A stretch of DNA of 64,000 nucleotides from Xylogone sp. PMI_703 (Eukaryota > Ascomycota > Leotiomycetes): the NCBI GenBank assembly GCA_021399445.1, contig JAJTUQ010000002.1, positions 4,092,001 to 4,156,000 of the forward strand, read 5' to 3'. How positions within the stretch are numbered: the stretch's first letter is position 1; each line of letters starts with the position of its first letter. A model generated the notes under the pieces. That model had not been told where the DNA came from. It did no database searches and saw nothing but the letters and a program-made list of their open reading frames with translations. Positions 54,005-64,000 of this stretch are shown here, piece after piece. Both the position numbers and the translations under genes were made by a program.

Positions 54005-55546
54005 GGCTGTGGTGGTGGTGAAGGATTGTGAGAGGTTTTGTTGGAGGGAGTTAGGAGGTGTAGAGGTGTAGGTGGAGGATTAAGATTCTTGTGCGATTAG
54101 AGTTTCGGAGCGCAGAGACTCGAGAGGACCCTGTTGCTGGCGGGCGCTGGGCGGGCCCCTTCGGTTTATATCCACGTGTAAATGTCGGGGCGGCGGCTAC
54201 TGTATTACTTGTGTCCTTTTTATGCTTTTTATGCCCGTGACTTGTGCTTTAGGTGCCTTTTGGTGCCCTGTGCTGTGGTTTTTAGGTGGTTCGGTGGTTT
54301 CTCAACAAAAAATTGTTAATAGCTGTCCTTTCTGGGGGTTCGTTCCGCTAAGTACCACGGAACAAAGCAGAGGTGTCAGCTTAGCAAGAGAGACGAGAAA
54401 GACTGGGCAATTGGGCAGTGTTGAAGGGCGAAGCGAAGAGAGAAGAATAAGAAAAAAGAGGAGAAGAGAGAAAAAAAAGGAGGAAAGTCCACTGAAATGG
54501 GATTTGTGGTACGATAATCCCAACTGCTTACTGACACTCTGTTCTAGCAGTGATTCCTGTATTATTTCCTGGGGTTTGATTCTCACTCCTCTCTAAAGCC
54601 CGAATTCGAATCGGAAGCTCTCGGCTACCTGGTCAGCACCACTGATTCCTCCGCTGATTGGCTGCTGCCCGAGATGTCTGCACTAGACCCGAAGAGGAGA
54701 AAATAAGATGGAGATGGCAGATGCAGATGCGATAAGAAGGGGGGAACCATGGGGAAAGACCGGATTCGAGGGCAAGTTACGGTAGCTGGGTCGGTAGAGG
54801 GGATGGAATGCTCTAGAAGCCAGTTTGCTGGATTGCATTGTACTGTACTGATCAGTAGTGTGCTGTATTGTATTGTAACTCGGTGAGAGCTCCTCGCGAG
54901 TTATGTCCGCAATCACCTGCCGAGATGCCAATCCGTACAGCACAGTCAAATTCCCTAGCAAAGAACAACACAGTGCTATTCCGCATTTACTTACTGCTCT
55001 ACTCTCCTGTACTGCACTGTACTTGCTATTACATCCTTCACAGCTTGATTCAGAAATCACTCCGCGGCTCAATTCCCTCCTCCACCACAATCCATTCCGA
55101 TTCTGCATCCCTCTGGCATCTGGCACTTCAATCCACGGCACTCGCCCAGCCAATCCCATCCTCGATAATCGCACCCACCGCACTGCTGCAATGCCCCGCG
55201 GCCTCGGCTGGCTCGACTGCTCGGCATCTCTCCATCTCTGCGGGACCACACTTCGGCATTCCGCTGGGCACCACATGCGGGGGGACTCTGACCACAGGGG
55301 CTCTTTTGAGTCCTTGGTCATGTCTTGGTCTCACTCGCACGCAATATACCGTCCGAGATCTAGTACTCTGCTATTCTTTTGTTTTAGGTGCTCGAGATAC
55401 TTATTATCTTGCTCTTCTCCCAGCTGCAGCATGCGTATCTCTCTCTAGTGCTCCCAGCGGTTCTCCACCCAATCATGGCAACCCTACCCAAGCACAGTAC
55501 AATTGCACTCTACAAACTCGCTACCTAACCTTCCACATCTATACAC
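54005..55546. other. Intergenic region with overlapping long open frames
   Basis: 1.54 kb between the cytochrome b5 start and the capping-protein stop, both on the minus strand. It carries the CYB5 promoter. Long open frames overlap on both strands (54683-55321 minus; 54868-55656 and 54903-55448 plus) and run partly into the capping-protein coding region. None has a family signature, and compositions differ little. Repeated TGTACTG/CAGTAC words are frequent near 54835-55030. I annotate no gene. Confidence 0.5.
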
Positions 55547-57043
55547 TCATCTCCTCGAGCTCCCTCCTCCAATGTCCTGCCCTAACCTGTACCCTGCAAT
55601 TCGATCCCACTCAATCTTCTGTCGTGTCACAGGCAGTTGTCGCCGCAGGCCCTTAAATGCTCCCTCGCTGAGATTCGTGAATCCCTTGTTGACCTCCTCC
55701 TGGTACTTCTTCTCCGCCACCGTAATCTCCCGTACAATGGCGCTCGCTGAGGCCGATGACACGGAGGCTGATACCGGCTTGTCAGTCTGCAGACGGACGT
55801 TGCCGTCTTCGTAGTAGTGCACGTCAATTTTCAGGTTGCCCGTCAACTGTGAAGTTGAAGGGTCAAAGATGTAGAGCGAGCGCCAGCGTCCGTTCCTAGT
55901 TTCGAGTAAGAAACAGCCCGTATTATGAGGAGAAATTAAACGAAAAATAACGAGAGTAATAAATCATACCAGAAGTTGTTTGGACTATACTTGTTTGCAA
56001 CCACCAGGATGGCAATCTTCGAATCATTCTCAAATGGATACACTCCGTACGATGCACTTGGATAGTGCTCCTTGACGTGTGAAGATAGGTTTTTCAGTAT
56101 CGATGTCCTGTATCACCACCGACGTCAGATTCGTAGTCACTCATAACCGCTAGAGACGACCAAACATACACAAGATCGGAATGACCGCTCTCAAGGACAT
56201 AACTCTGCGCCGCACTCGCTTTCTACAAGAGAACCCGTGATGATTAGTTATTTCTGCAACTCTACTCATGCAACAGGACCCTACCTGCGTAGCATGATCA
56301 AACTCGAAGCTAGACGAGCTCTCGACATCGTAGTATCTTCCATCTCCGAGGGAGTTGTACGAGCTGACTATAACCTGCGTACCATATATCAGTCCAAGAG
56401 CTCAACGTCATACTCGATCCATCCCCATTCTATTCAGCCCAAGGAAAATAAAACCACAAATAAAAAGAGTGCAAGGAGAACCAACATATTGACTCCCACC
56501 CGGAAGCTTAACTGTAGCAAACTGCTCCTCATTATACTTCTCAAACGCCGGTCCCAGTTGCGAAACAATCTCGGGCGTCTCGATCGTCAAAGCCTTGATA
56601 TCTATTCGAACATCATCAGCAAACAGATCGTCCCACATCCAAACACACCCCCAGCAGCCCAAGTAAAAATCCACCACCAGATCCCTCAAGACCAAGTTCA
56701 CCCATATGTACCATATCTCCAGCCCCCATCCAATCCACAAATTTTCAAAACCAAAAGAGTACAAGGTCCTAAGAGGGGTAAGATTTACCAGCAATAACAT
56801 CCGCAAGCTATACAAAACTCCACGTCAGCAAAATAAAATCAAGTCCTCTTCAACACCATAATCAATGCATCCATCAATGCATCTATTAAGCTCTCCTCTC
56901 TTCCTTCCTCCCCAGCAACCAGACCAAACCAAAAACCATATACACCTTCCTAAGCAAACAAGCAAACAAAATAAAACACAACTCACCTCCCCAGGCGGCG
57001 CACCCTCCACGAACGCAGAAACGGTTTCAAGCTGCGTAGCCAT
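55547..57043 (-). CDS. CAP1: F-actin capping protein alpha subunit
   Basis: With the beta subunit it caps barbed ends of actin filaments at cortical patches. I read seven exons: 56987-57043, a 19-nt exon at 56789-56807, 56486-56601, about 56287-56374, then three more down to 55547, about 275 aa, the usual length. Key matches are MATQLETVSAFVEGAPPGE, the spliced LADVIAGDIKAL, KLPGGSQYVIVSSYNSLGDG, RYYDVESSSSFEFDH, NGRWRSLYIFDPSTSQLTGN, LKIDVHYYEDGNVRLQTDKP and GFTNLSEGAFKGLRRQLPVT, the C-terminal actin-binding part. The donor of intron 3 (GTTGGT) is atypical but gives the correct protein. Individual exon edges may be off by a few bases. Confidence 0.94.
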
Positions 57044-57765
57044 GTCACAATCACGGAAATTGGTAGGAAAAGAAAAAAAGGACAAAGGGAGAGGAGGAGA
57101 TTGAGGTTTTGGGTTGATTTGGTTTGAGAGGTCAACGGTGACGATGTGGAGAATGGTGTATGGACGGATGGCTTGAAGCGAAGCACGCGAAGCTACGGGG
57201 CGGCTCTGGTTTGGCGGTGCGGGAACCCCTCGAAATGTGGCTTGGTGATTGAGGGGTGGAGTGGGAAGAGGGGTTGAACTGGGTGTGGCGCAGGCGTAGT
57301 AGGGTTTTGGTGTGGCGCGTTGATGCTGAGCTACGATACTGAAGGAGAGTTTGTGGAATGGACAGAATGGGTTGAGATGTAGTTATGAAATGGTCTTATG
57401 AAATGGGTTTATTCTATTCTTGGACGTAATCGATCCGTATATTCGCAGGTATACTATATCCTGCTCTAATCATGCTTCAGTAACGGAAGAGAAACTGCTT
57501 TAATCTCCTTCAAGAACTCCTAAGCTATGCCTATATCTCCATTATTGATCCCATTCCTCATTATATCCAACCATATATGCCCCCACAAATGCTGATATCA
57601 TAACCTAACAATTACCCAGATGCTAACTTAATTCCCACCCATCACATCACAAATCGCGCATAGTTTCGCTTTAAGCAGGATGGATCTGAACTAGCCTTGC
57701 TCCATAGCTGCTACCCCTTAGGAAGCAGGAGCTTTATTATCCTTCCCAGTCACCCCCGTTCCAAT
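57044..57765. other. Promoter of CAP1 and 3' end of CTR86-like gene
   Basis: 722 bp between tandem minus-strand genes. No coding sequence is seen. The part near 57044 is presumably the CAP1 promoter. Confidence 0.5.
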
Positions 57766-60700
57766 TCATGAAACTTCCTTGTTTTTGTTGTCGGATTTTG
57801 TCGTCTCTTGTTTCTGCAGCTTATCCGCTACACTTGCTCCCATTTCTTGCTTGAGTTTATCAAAATACTCCTTGGCTTTGAGTGAAGTCTTCAAGGCATC
57901 GACCTGGTTCTTGATGCTTCCAAGTTCTTGTTGGATGGCCCTAGCCGTCGTAGGAGACGAGATAGCTATCTGCTCCATCTCTTTCTGCAGATGTTCGAGC
58001 TTCAGAAGGCTATGTGACTGATCAGGCAAATTGGAGGAAGCCGTGGAGGCTGTGGTGTCCTTCTTTCCACCTGAAGCGCTTTGCTTTCCAGATTGCTCAG
58101 GTGGTACTACCGCACCAACCTCGAAGTCTACCTTGTCATTTCCCGTCTTTTGTTGCTGCGACGCTATAACATCTCGAACAGCATTCTTCACTTGCTGCTT
58201 AGAACTCTTTGGCTTAGCAAACATGGTAATCAGTTCCCCATTGATCTCCATGATCTTGTCTCCATTCTCCAGAGTCTGAACTGACGTCGCAACTGATTCC
58301 AACTCCTTGATATAATCTTCTCTCGATTGACCAGGAGCGGGATCCGGGACTTTGGAACCAGAACTTTCGCCATTTTTCAATTGTTCAGAAGCAGAGGCCG
58401 CATTTGCTGCTCTAGCGGCTTGGCCTGCCTGTCGATTAGGATGTTTACTCAAATGCTCCGGTGGCACAAGGTCCTTAATAAAGTTCTGGGCTTCCTCACA
58501 TCCTTCCATAATATATTTCATGGCAAGCGTGACACGTTCCTTCAAATACTCGTGATGGCCATCATAGATACAACAGTTCAACAATGGCATCATCCCTCCT
58601 CTTTCCAATATTTGCTTCTGGACAACCGGATTCCCAGGTCCTTGGCGACGCGGGTTGGAGGGAGCAACAAGAGATGTCAGCACGATCAAAATTTGGACCT
58701 TAATCCCTGCCCAAGGGAATTTATGTGGGGTGTCATGTAATGGTGGAAGATTGGGTGCCGCACCATCATGTAAGTGCCCATCACCCGGCTGGGAAGTATC
58801 ATAAGGACGTTCAACCACTGGAGTGGAGGTTCCAGATCCTACATTGGCTGCAGCACGAGCTGGTGCAGCTGGCGGAGGGTCAACAAGTGGTTTCCTAGGT
58901 ACACCAGCTTCAAGAGCCTTAAGCAGTGTGACTAGTTCATAAACTGCCTCCCACTCAATTAAGAGAGGGCGCATTTCATCAATCTCGGCAACAACAGAGA
59001 TGAAATCCAGATACTGGGAAAGGCCATCTTTGGCCCGTTCCATATCCCACAGATCAACTGGGAAATCGTTTGGGTGAAGTTTTCCAGTACGAATTAGAGC
59101 CTGAACATAGAGAAGAGCCACACAATCGGGAACTACCCGACAGCGGAAATATTTGTATAGGAAATGGACAAGTCTATGATCGCGGTTGAAGTCTCTCTGA
59201 TCCTCATATATAGGGGTATCTTTCCGTGCTCTGAACATGTAATTGATCAGCCGAAGTAAGACTGTCTGAGCAGGAGATACGATATCTTTCATTATTCGTA
59301 GAGAATTCCACGCATAGGGTAAAAGTGCATTATGGTGGAAGGATTCAATGATCTGTGCTGTAATCTGGAAGATGAACTGCTGTTCACTTTGTTCCCAGAC
59401 GGCAATGAAGACGAGTAATTCGCGTAAAAGGTTCTTTCCACAGTCTAGCGCAAGGAACATCTTGCACCGGGTCTTTTGAAGATTCTCCCCCGCAGGTGTG
59501 AGTCCTGATCCCATGGAATCGACAATGCAAGCTTTGACAGTCATATGCAATGCTTCAATCTGTTTGGTATCAAGGATATTCGGAATTTCGGTGAGAAGAC
59601 CCCTAAGTGGACCCTCAACATACGAGTCGTCGTCATCTTCCTCGTCTTCCTCATCCTCTTCTTCGTCCTCTTCTTCCTCATCTTCACCTGTTTCACCGAT
59701 TGATCGAGTATCAATAGTATCCTCTCCATGGATGTGATCTTCGTGTGGGTCGCCCATACCATCAGGTCCGTACTCATCCAAATCATGACTGCGAGGAACA
59801 TAACGATGTATGGCATTGTCTTTAGACGCCTGCGTACGAGATATAGCTCCCTCAACTGTTTCCATTGGCGAAACCCATTTCTCATAATTGGCATCTCGAC
59901 AACGTCTCCACCACGTATCTATCTCGTGAGATACCCTCCCATAAAGCCGGTCTTGCTCATACTTGTCGGTAATATCTTCCTTCCATACGGGATTTTTAAC
60001 TTCCTCTTGCTCCGGGCGTGGTTCCGGCTTCTCTTCACCTGTCTCGGCGTCTATGAAATCATCGTCAAGGGGAAGCGGACCTGGAGTATACCCAAGAGGC
60101 ACATCCTTTGCATACTGATCTAATATTTGCTGAGCCTTTGGATCTCTTTTGTTATGCCTTCTCAGCCAATTTCTGACTTCCTCATATGCAATATGATCGC
60201 GGAAGCCATCAGGCGGCTCATAATTCATGTCCAGATTGAGCTCATTATCGAAAAACATATGGAACCAGAATGACATTTTGAACCTATCATTCCCCATCGT
60301 CCAGTTGTGCGTATGTTGCAGACAAGTAACCAATAATCTTTTGTCTAAGAAATGTTAGCAAAAGAAGCAATTGCATGAATAACTGCGCCGTCTTGCTGAC
60401 TTACACATCTCTGTGACTTCATTCAATCTGATCCTGCTCTTCTCATCCACGTTCTCCCCATCATAACCCTTGCTCGTAACATTGACACACAACAATATCA
60501 GTCTATTAACCACCTTATTGAACTGAACGGCTGCGCAAAGCTCTTGCGCCACTTCTTTAATAGCCAGCATGTTCCGCGAGATCACCATTAAGTGATTCAA
60601 CAACGTCAGATCCTGTATCAAATCCATATAATTCTTGAGAATCAACATTGTGCTCTCTGGATCATTTGAAGGTATCGCATTCGCACAGGACGGGGGCAGA

Positions 60701-61168
60701 GACCGATTGGCAAGTGTAGGCATAGCTAGGTTGAAGATGATTTGTAAGCGCATCCAGATATCGACGTTTTTTGCAAGGCATTCTCTGTAGAATACAATTA
60801 GTCCGAATAAATCTTCTTCAATAGCAGGAGTTCTGCCGTAATGATCAAGAACCATACCTAACTGCTGGCTTGCTCAAGCTCATATCCATTGTATTAGTAA
60901 CAATTTTCTTAGCTTGAATCATTGCGAGCGGTCCAAAACCAGGCAATTTCTCAAAATAGCCCTGCAGAGATATCAAAGCCGTCTGGAATGCGCGCTCCTC
61001 CACCGTCTGCGTATTCTTTCGGCGTTCTACACTCGGGTCGAATAACCTTGGATATCTTCTTATCTTCTTGGTCGCCTCATCGTACCAGTAGTTGATTTTC
61101 ATGAAGCATTTGGGACATTCCTTCGGGAAGTTCCCGTGTAGCAAACTGCCGCACTCTGAGCAGTACAT
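57766..61168 (-). CDS. CTR86: CTR86/ataxin-10 domain protein
   Basis: Large helical-repeat protein with the ataxin-10 C-terminal domain. Yeast Ctr86 is the named relative; its biochemical role is unclear. The main exon (to about 60347) encodes LLVTCLQHTHNWTMGNDRFK, an acidic tract (GEDEEEEDEEEDEEDEEDDD, about 59630-59690), IESFHHNALLPYAWNSLRIM and the ataxin-10 block GIKVQILIVLTSLVAPS, ERGGMMPLLNCCIYDGHHEY and LKERVTLAMKYIMEG. A coiled-coil tail follows. An upstream exon (to 60855) carries LNHLMVISRNMLAIKEVAQE. The N-terminus is uncertain. A frame beginning at 61168 opens with a zinc-ribbon-like MYCSECGSLLHGNFPKECPK, but joining it needs either a 25-nt intron or acceptor CAGCAG at about 60866 with an unplaced donor. 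Otherwise the protein starts at 60855 (MVLDHYGRTP). Confidence 0.8.
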
Positions 61169-61595
61169 GGCGTCGTTAAGACTCTTGCTGGCGCGGAGTT
61201 GGGAAGAGGGGTAAATTTCTGCGGGAGGGAGAAGGGCCAGCGAAAGTTGAGGTTGAGGTGGGACAAAATATGACCGTTTTCCGAGCGAGCCTTATCACCC
61301 CGCACACGATTTGTTATCACAGCCTTGCTCCGTGCCTTAGCGTGGGTACTTGAAAGATTCAAGCAATCTCGTTATAGGAAGACAATTTTATTTATCTCAC
61401 TCCTAGAAATTATACCTCTGTTTTTATTTCTGTCTTCTTGAATACATTTTCTCAGCAAAAACCAAGGCTCATTCATACATCTGAGCAAACAACCAAAGTC
61501 CTCAGCACACATATTTGTACATCCATAACTCCAGTAGCTAGAATGACCCCAGTAAATTAACCAGGCGTCGTCAAGTTCCCTTTCATGCTCTCAGC
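61169..61595. other. Intergenic region between CTR86-like gene and MAM3
   Basis: 427 bp between the 5' end of the CTR86-like gene and the MAM3 stop, same strand. Promoter of the former and 3' UTR of the latter; nothing else is seen. Confidence 0.5.
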
Positions 61596-63932
61596 TTATT
61601 GCCCGTCCGCATGATCGCCATCCTCACTTGCTTTTGATCCCTTCTTCTTGTTCTTCTTCTTCTTCTTTTTGTTCTTTTTCTGAACTTCTTCTCCAATCGG
61701 CTGACTACTGGTCGGCGTATTCTGAGCCTCGTCACTTTCTTCAGCTTTGCCAACGGAAGGTTGAGAAGCACTCTTCGACTGCGTGCCAGATTGGTCTGCC
61801 GATACGTCATCTTTTGAGTTGGTCTCTAAGACCATTTTTCTAAAGCCCCCCGTCTCGACTAAGTTTTCTGTGATACTGCCACTTCTTGCCTGTCGTTTTC
61901 GACTGATTGGACTACTATTAGCCGATCCTAATGTATCGCTACTATGATCGCTATGACTTGTATTAAGGCTTCTCAATTGAGTTTGGATTTCGGGAGACCC
62001 ATCACGCTTTGTAACATTTGGCCCATCCGGGTTATGTGAGCCTAATGTTCCATATCCTTGCTGAACCGCCTGAACACCGTCTTTTGCGTCTCGACCTCCG
62101 GATCGAAGTAGACCCTCGCCTTCACCCCCTTCAGGGGCTGGAAGATATTCTGGTTCTTCATGATTAGCACCTTGGGAGTGGGCGTCATCTATGGTTGAGT
62201 GTCTACGACTATCCGGCGCCAGTTTAATTTTGACATTACTGTACCTAGTTGTTTTAGGACGACTGGCGAGGTTCGACGGCCCAAGATGTTTGAGGTGTTC
62301 TCGAATATCATTGACATTCGCTCGAACTGCAACAGTTCCACCGTCAGCACCGTTGGATGTTCTTCGCAGAAAAGTAGCTTTAGGACTTGTACTGTATGTG
62401 GAGGAGTTCTTCACTCTATCTCCAGGAGTATTCTTTCTTCCTAGAGGAGCCCCAAGTTGCTCTTGCCCGTCTAAGTCAATGAGATCAGTTTCCTTCTGGC
62501 TTGGGGGTACTTCCGTGATCACGCCTTTCTGGACACGAGCTTTTGGTGCGGGTGCCATACGTCGGATAGCCTTATGAACATCGATATACACATCAGACTC
62601 ATCAATAATCTCCCTAGCTCGTTGTTAGTTATATAATAAAAAGACTCCTTATCATCACTTACTCTCCGATAAGCTCTTCAATGACATCTTCAAGGGTCAC
62701 AACACCAAGAGCCCCGTAGTTTTCTCCTGGATAATCCGATACCAATACCATATGAGATTTGCCCTCCTGGAAAAAGTTTACAATATCAAGGCAGCTGGTC
62801 TCGGGTCGGGTTTCAGGCAGAGTAGCCAGGGCGAAATCGCCAACACGTTTGCAGTCCTCTGGGTCATAGGTGATCAGAATCTTAACCAAGAGCATTCCAA
62901 TGAAGTTGGTGTCATTTCCGGGCTCGTGGATCGGGATACGTGAGTAACCTGCCGAAAGAATGGTATCCATGGTCTCTTCATCTAGAATAGTGTCCGCAGA
63001 CATTGTGAAAACATCTTCCATAGGAGTCATGATATCCCCAACGGGTTTTTCCTTTAAGTCGAGTACTGCACTAATAATCGTGACTTCGTCCTGATTAAGC
63101 CTGTCATTAGGGCTCGTTCCCAATGTCTTGTGTAGCGTGACCAATGTCTTAAGTCCAGACTTCTTGTATACCGTACCATGATCTTCTCCCAATAACTTAT
63201 CAAGAAGCTTCGCTGTAGGCCAGGCAACAGGAGCAAGCACCCACATCAGGCCCAGGACAAATGGTGCACAAAATGCCCCAATAGAGAGTCCATACCTCAC
63301 ACAGATAGATTGCGGAATGACTTCTCCAAAGATGACTGGATGACATTAGCAAGGCTAGATCGATTTTCCATAAAGATTACTTACCAATCAGCACGGTACT
63401 GCCCAGCACAGCAGGCCATCCGCCTCCAAGAGAGCGATCCAAGACAATGGGTAGAGTTTCGTTGACAATAACATTACTCAGTAGCAGGGTTACGAGAACC
63501 CAGTGCTTGCCCTTTTGCAGGAGATCGAACACCTTCTTCGCGTGCTTCTGTTCCTTGCCTTCGCCAGATGTAGCAATGACCTGCAAATAAACGCCATCTT
63601 GTCCCATCAGACTGTGCAAAGAAAAAGTCTTTCAGTATCATTCCCAAGCCAGTGTTAAAAACAGGAAATACTCACGCAATAGTCAATCCGGCAAACGCTC
63701 CTCCTAATAATACCAGCACACTCGCAACCAGTAGGTAGATCCATAAGCTCGGATCATCGGGGTCTTTTGGTAGCTCTTCTTCAAGAATACCTAACCATGT
63801 TTTGAGCGGCGCAGCGGTCACCGATGATAGCTGCGCGAGCCCTACGAGGAGGATCTTTGCAAGTCCAAGATTTCGAGGCTGAACCGGACGGTACCCATTA
63901 TGATGTCGAGCAACCCCTGGGTGCGACCTCAT
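61596..63932 (-). CDS. MAM3: MAM3/CNNM family membrane protein (DUF21 plus CBS pair)
   Basis: Vacuolar or plasma-membrane protein of the CNNM/CorC family, implicated in divalent metal homeostasis. Four exons, 63676-63932, 63385-63611, 62663-63335 and 61596-62613, give 724 aa from the first ATG. The DUF21 domain begins [20 protein letters not shown] and continues with [33 protein letters not shown] and [17 protein letters not shown]. The CBS pair follows: [40 protein letters not shown], then [11 protein letters not shown] and [20 protein letters not shown]. The long C-terminal tail is disordered and ends in a lysine block ([16 protein letters not shown]). The frame remains open from the ATG to the window edge, so the true start could lie beyond 64000. 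Confidence 0.92.
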
Positions 63933-64000
63933 TCCTGCGTGATTTTGAGTTCGACCGAAAGTGGCGGCGGCAATGCGCGATTGGATTGAAGGCGGGTTTT

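Overview
This window is nuclear DNA of a filamentous ascomycete (Pezizomycotina). The gene repertoire and BiP sequence make Leotiomycetes the best guess, but that class-level call rests on remembered family resemblance, not a search. The evidence is a dense set of housekeeping genes on both strands, many short introns (about 45-90 nt) with GTAAGT/GTATGT-type donors and CTAAC-like branch sites close to the 3' splice site, an ER Hsp70 ending in HDEL, and filamentous-fungal versions of RSC9, PHO-4 and DUF3500. The left edge (1-5001) is a 5 kb gene-free stretch. At the right edge the last gene stays open to the end of the window.

Layout, left to right: YSC84-type actin/endocytosis protein (-), Sft1/Bet1-type SNARE (+), ArfGAP (-), MsrB (+), Rec114-like meiotic protein (-), RSC9 (+), a stand-alone TMD0-like membrane protein (-), Doa4-type deubiquitinase (-) head-to-head with the ESCRT-0 subunit VPS27 (+), HBS1 (+), BiP/KAR2 (+), an uncharacterised Ser/Pro-rich protein (-), a gene-poor A+T-rich stretch (34.0-37.9 kb), an aldo-keto reductase (+), an interrupted tRNA-Leu gene (-), PHO-4/PHO89 phosphate permease (+), phosphoglycerate dehydrogenase (-), two-domain glyoxalase I (-), a small Roadblock-like protein (+), a DUF3500 protein (-), a RING protein (+), cytochrome b5 (-), F-actin capping protein alpha (-), a CTR86/ataxin-10 protein (-) and a MAM3/CNNM transporter-like protein (-).

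The most unusual object is the tRNA-Leu(AAG) gene at 39589-39792 (minus). Its 204 nt fold to a perfect 82-nt leucine tRNA only if three inserts are removed: 18 nt at the canonical position next to the anticodon, 55 nt in the D-loop and 49 nt in the variable arm. The two extra inserts start with GT, end with AG and carry TACTAAC / TACTAAT just before the 3' end. They look like the spliceosomal introns of the neighbouring protein genes. A and B boxes, acceptor stem, T-arm and a T7 terminator are intact.

Functionally the window is a mixed housekeeping block: membrane traffic and endosomal sorting (YSC84, SFT1, ArfGAP, VPS27, DOA4), translation and protein quality control (HBS1, BiP, MsrB), chromatin and meiosis (RSC9, REC114), and metabolism (PHO-4, PGDH, GLO1). 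The only pairing with an obvious shared job is DOA4/VPS27. Splice sites were placed by reading; alignments and RNA data were not available.
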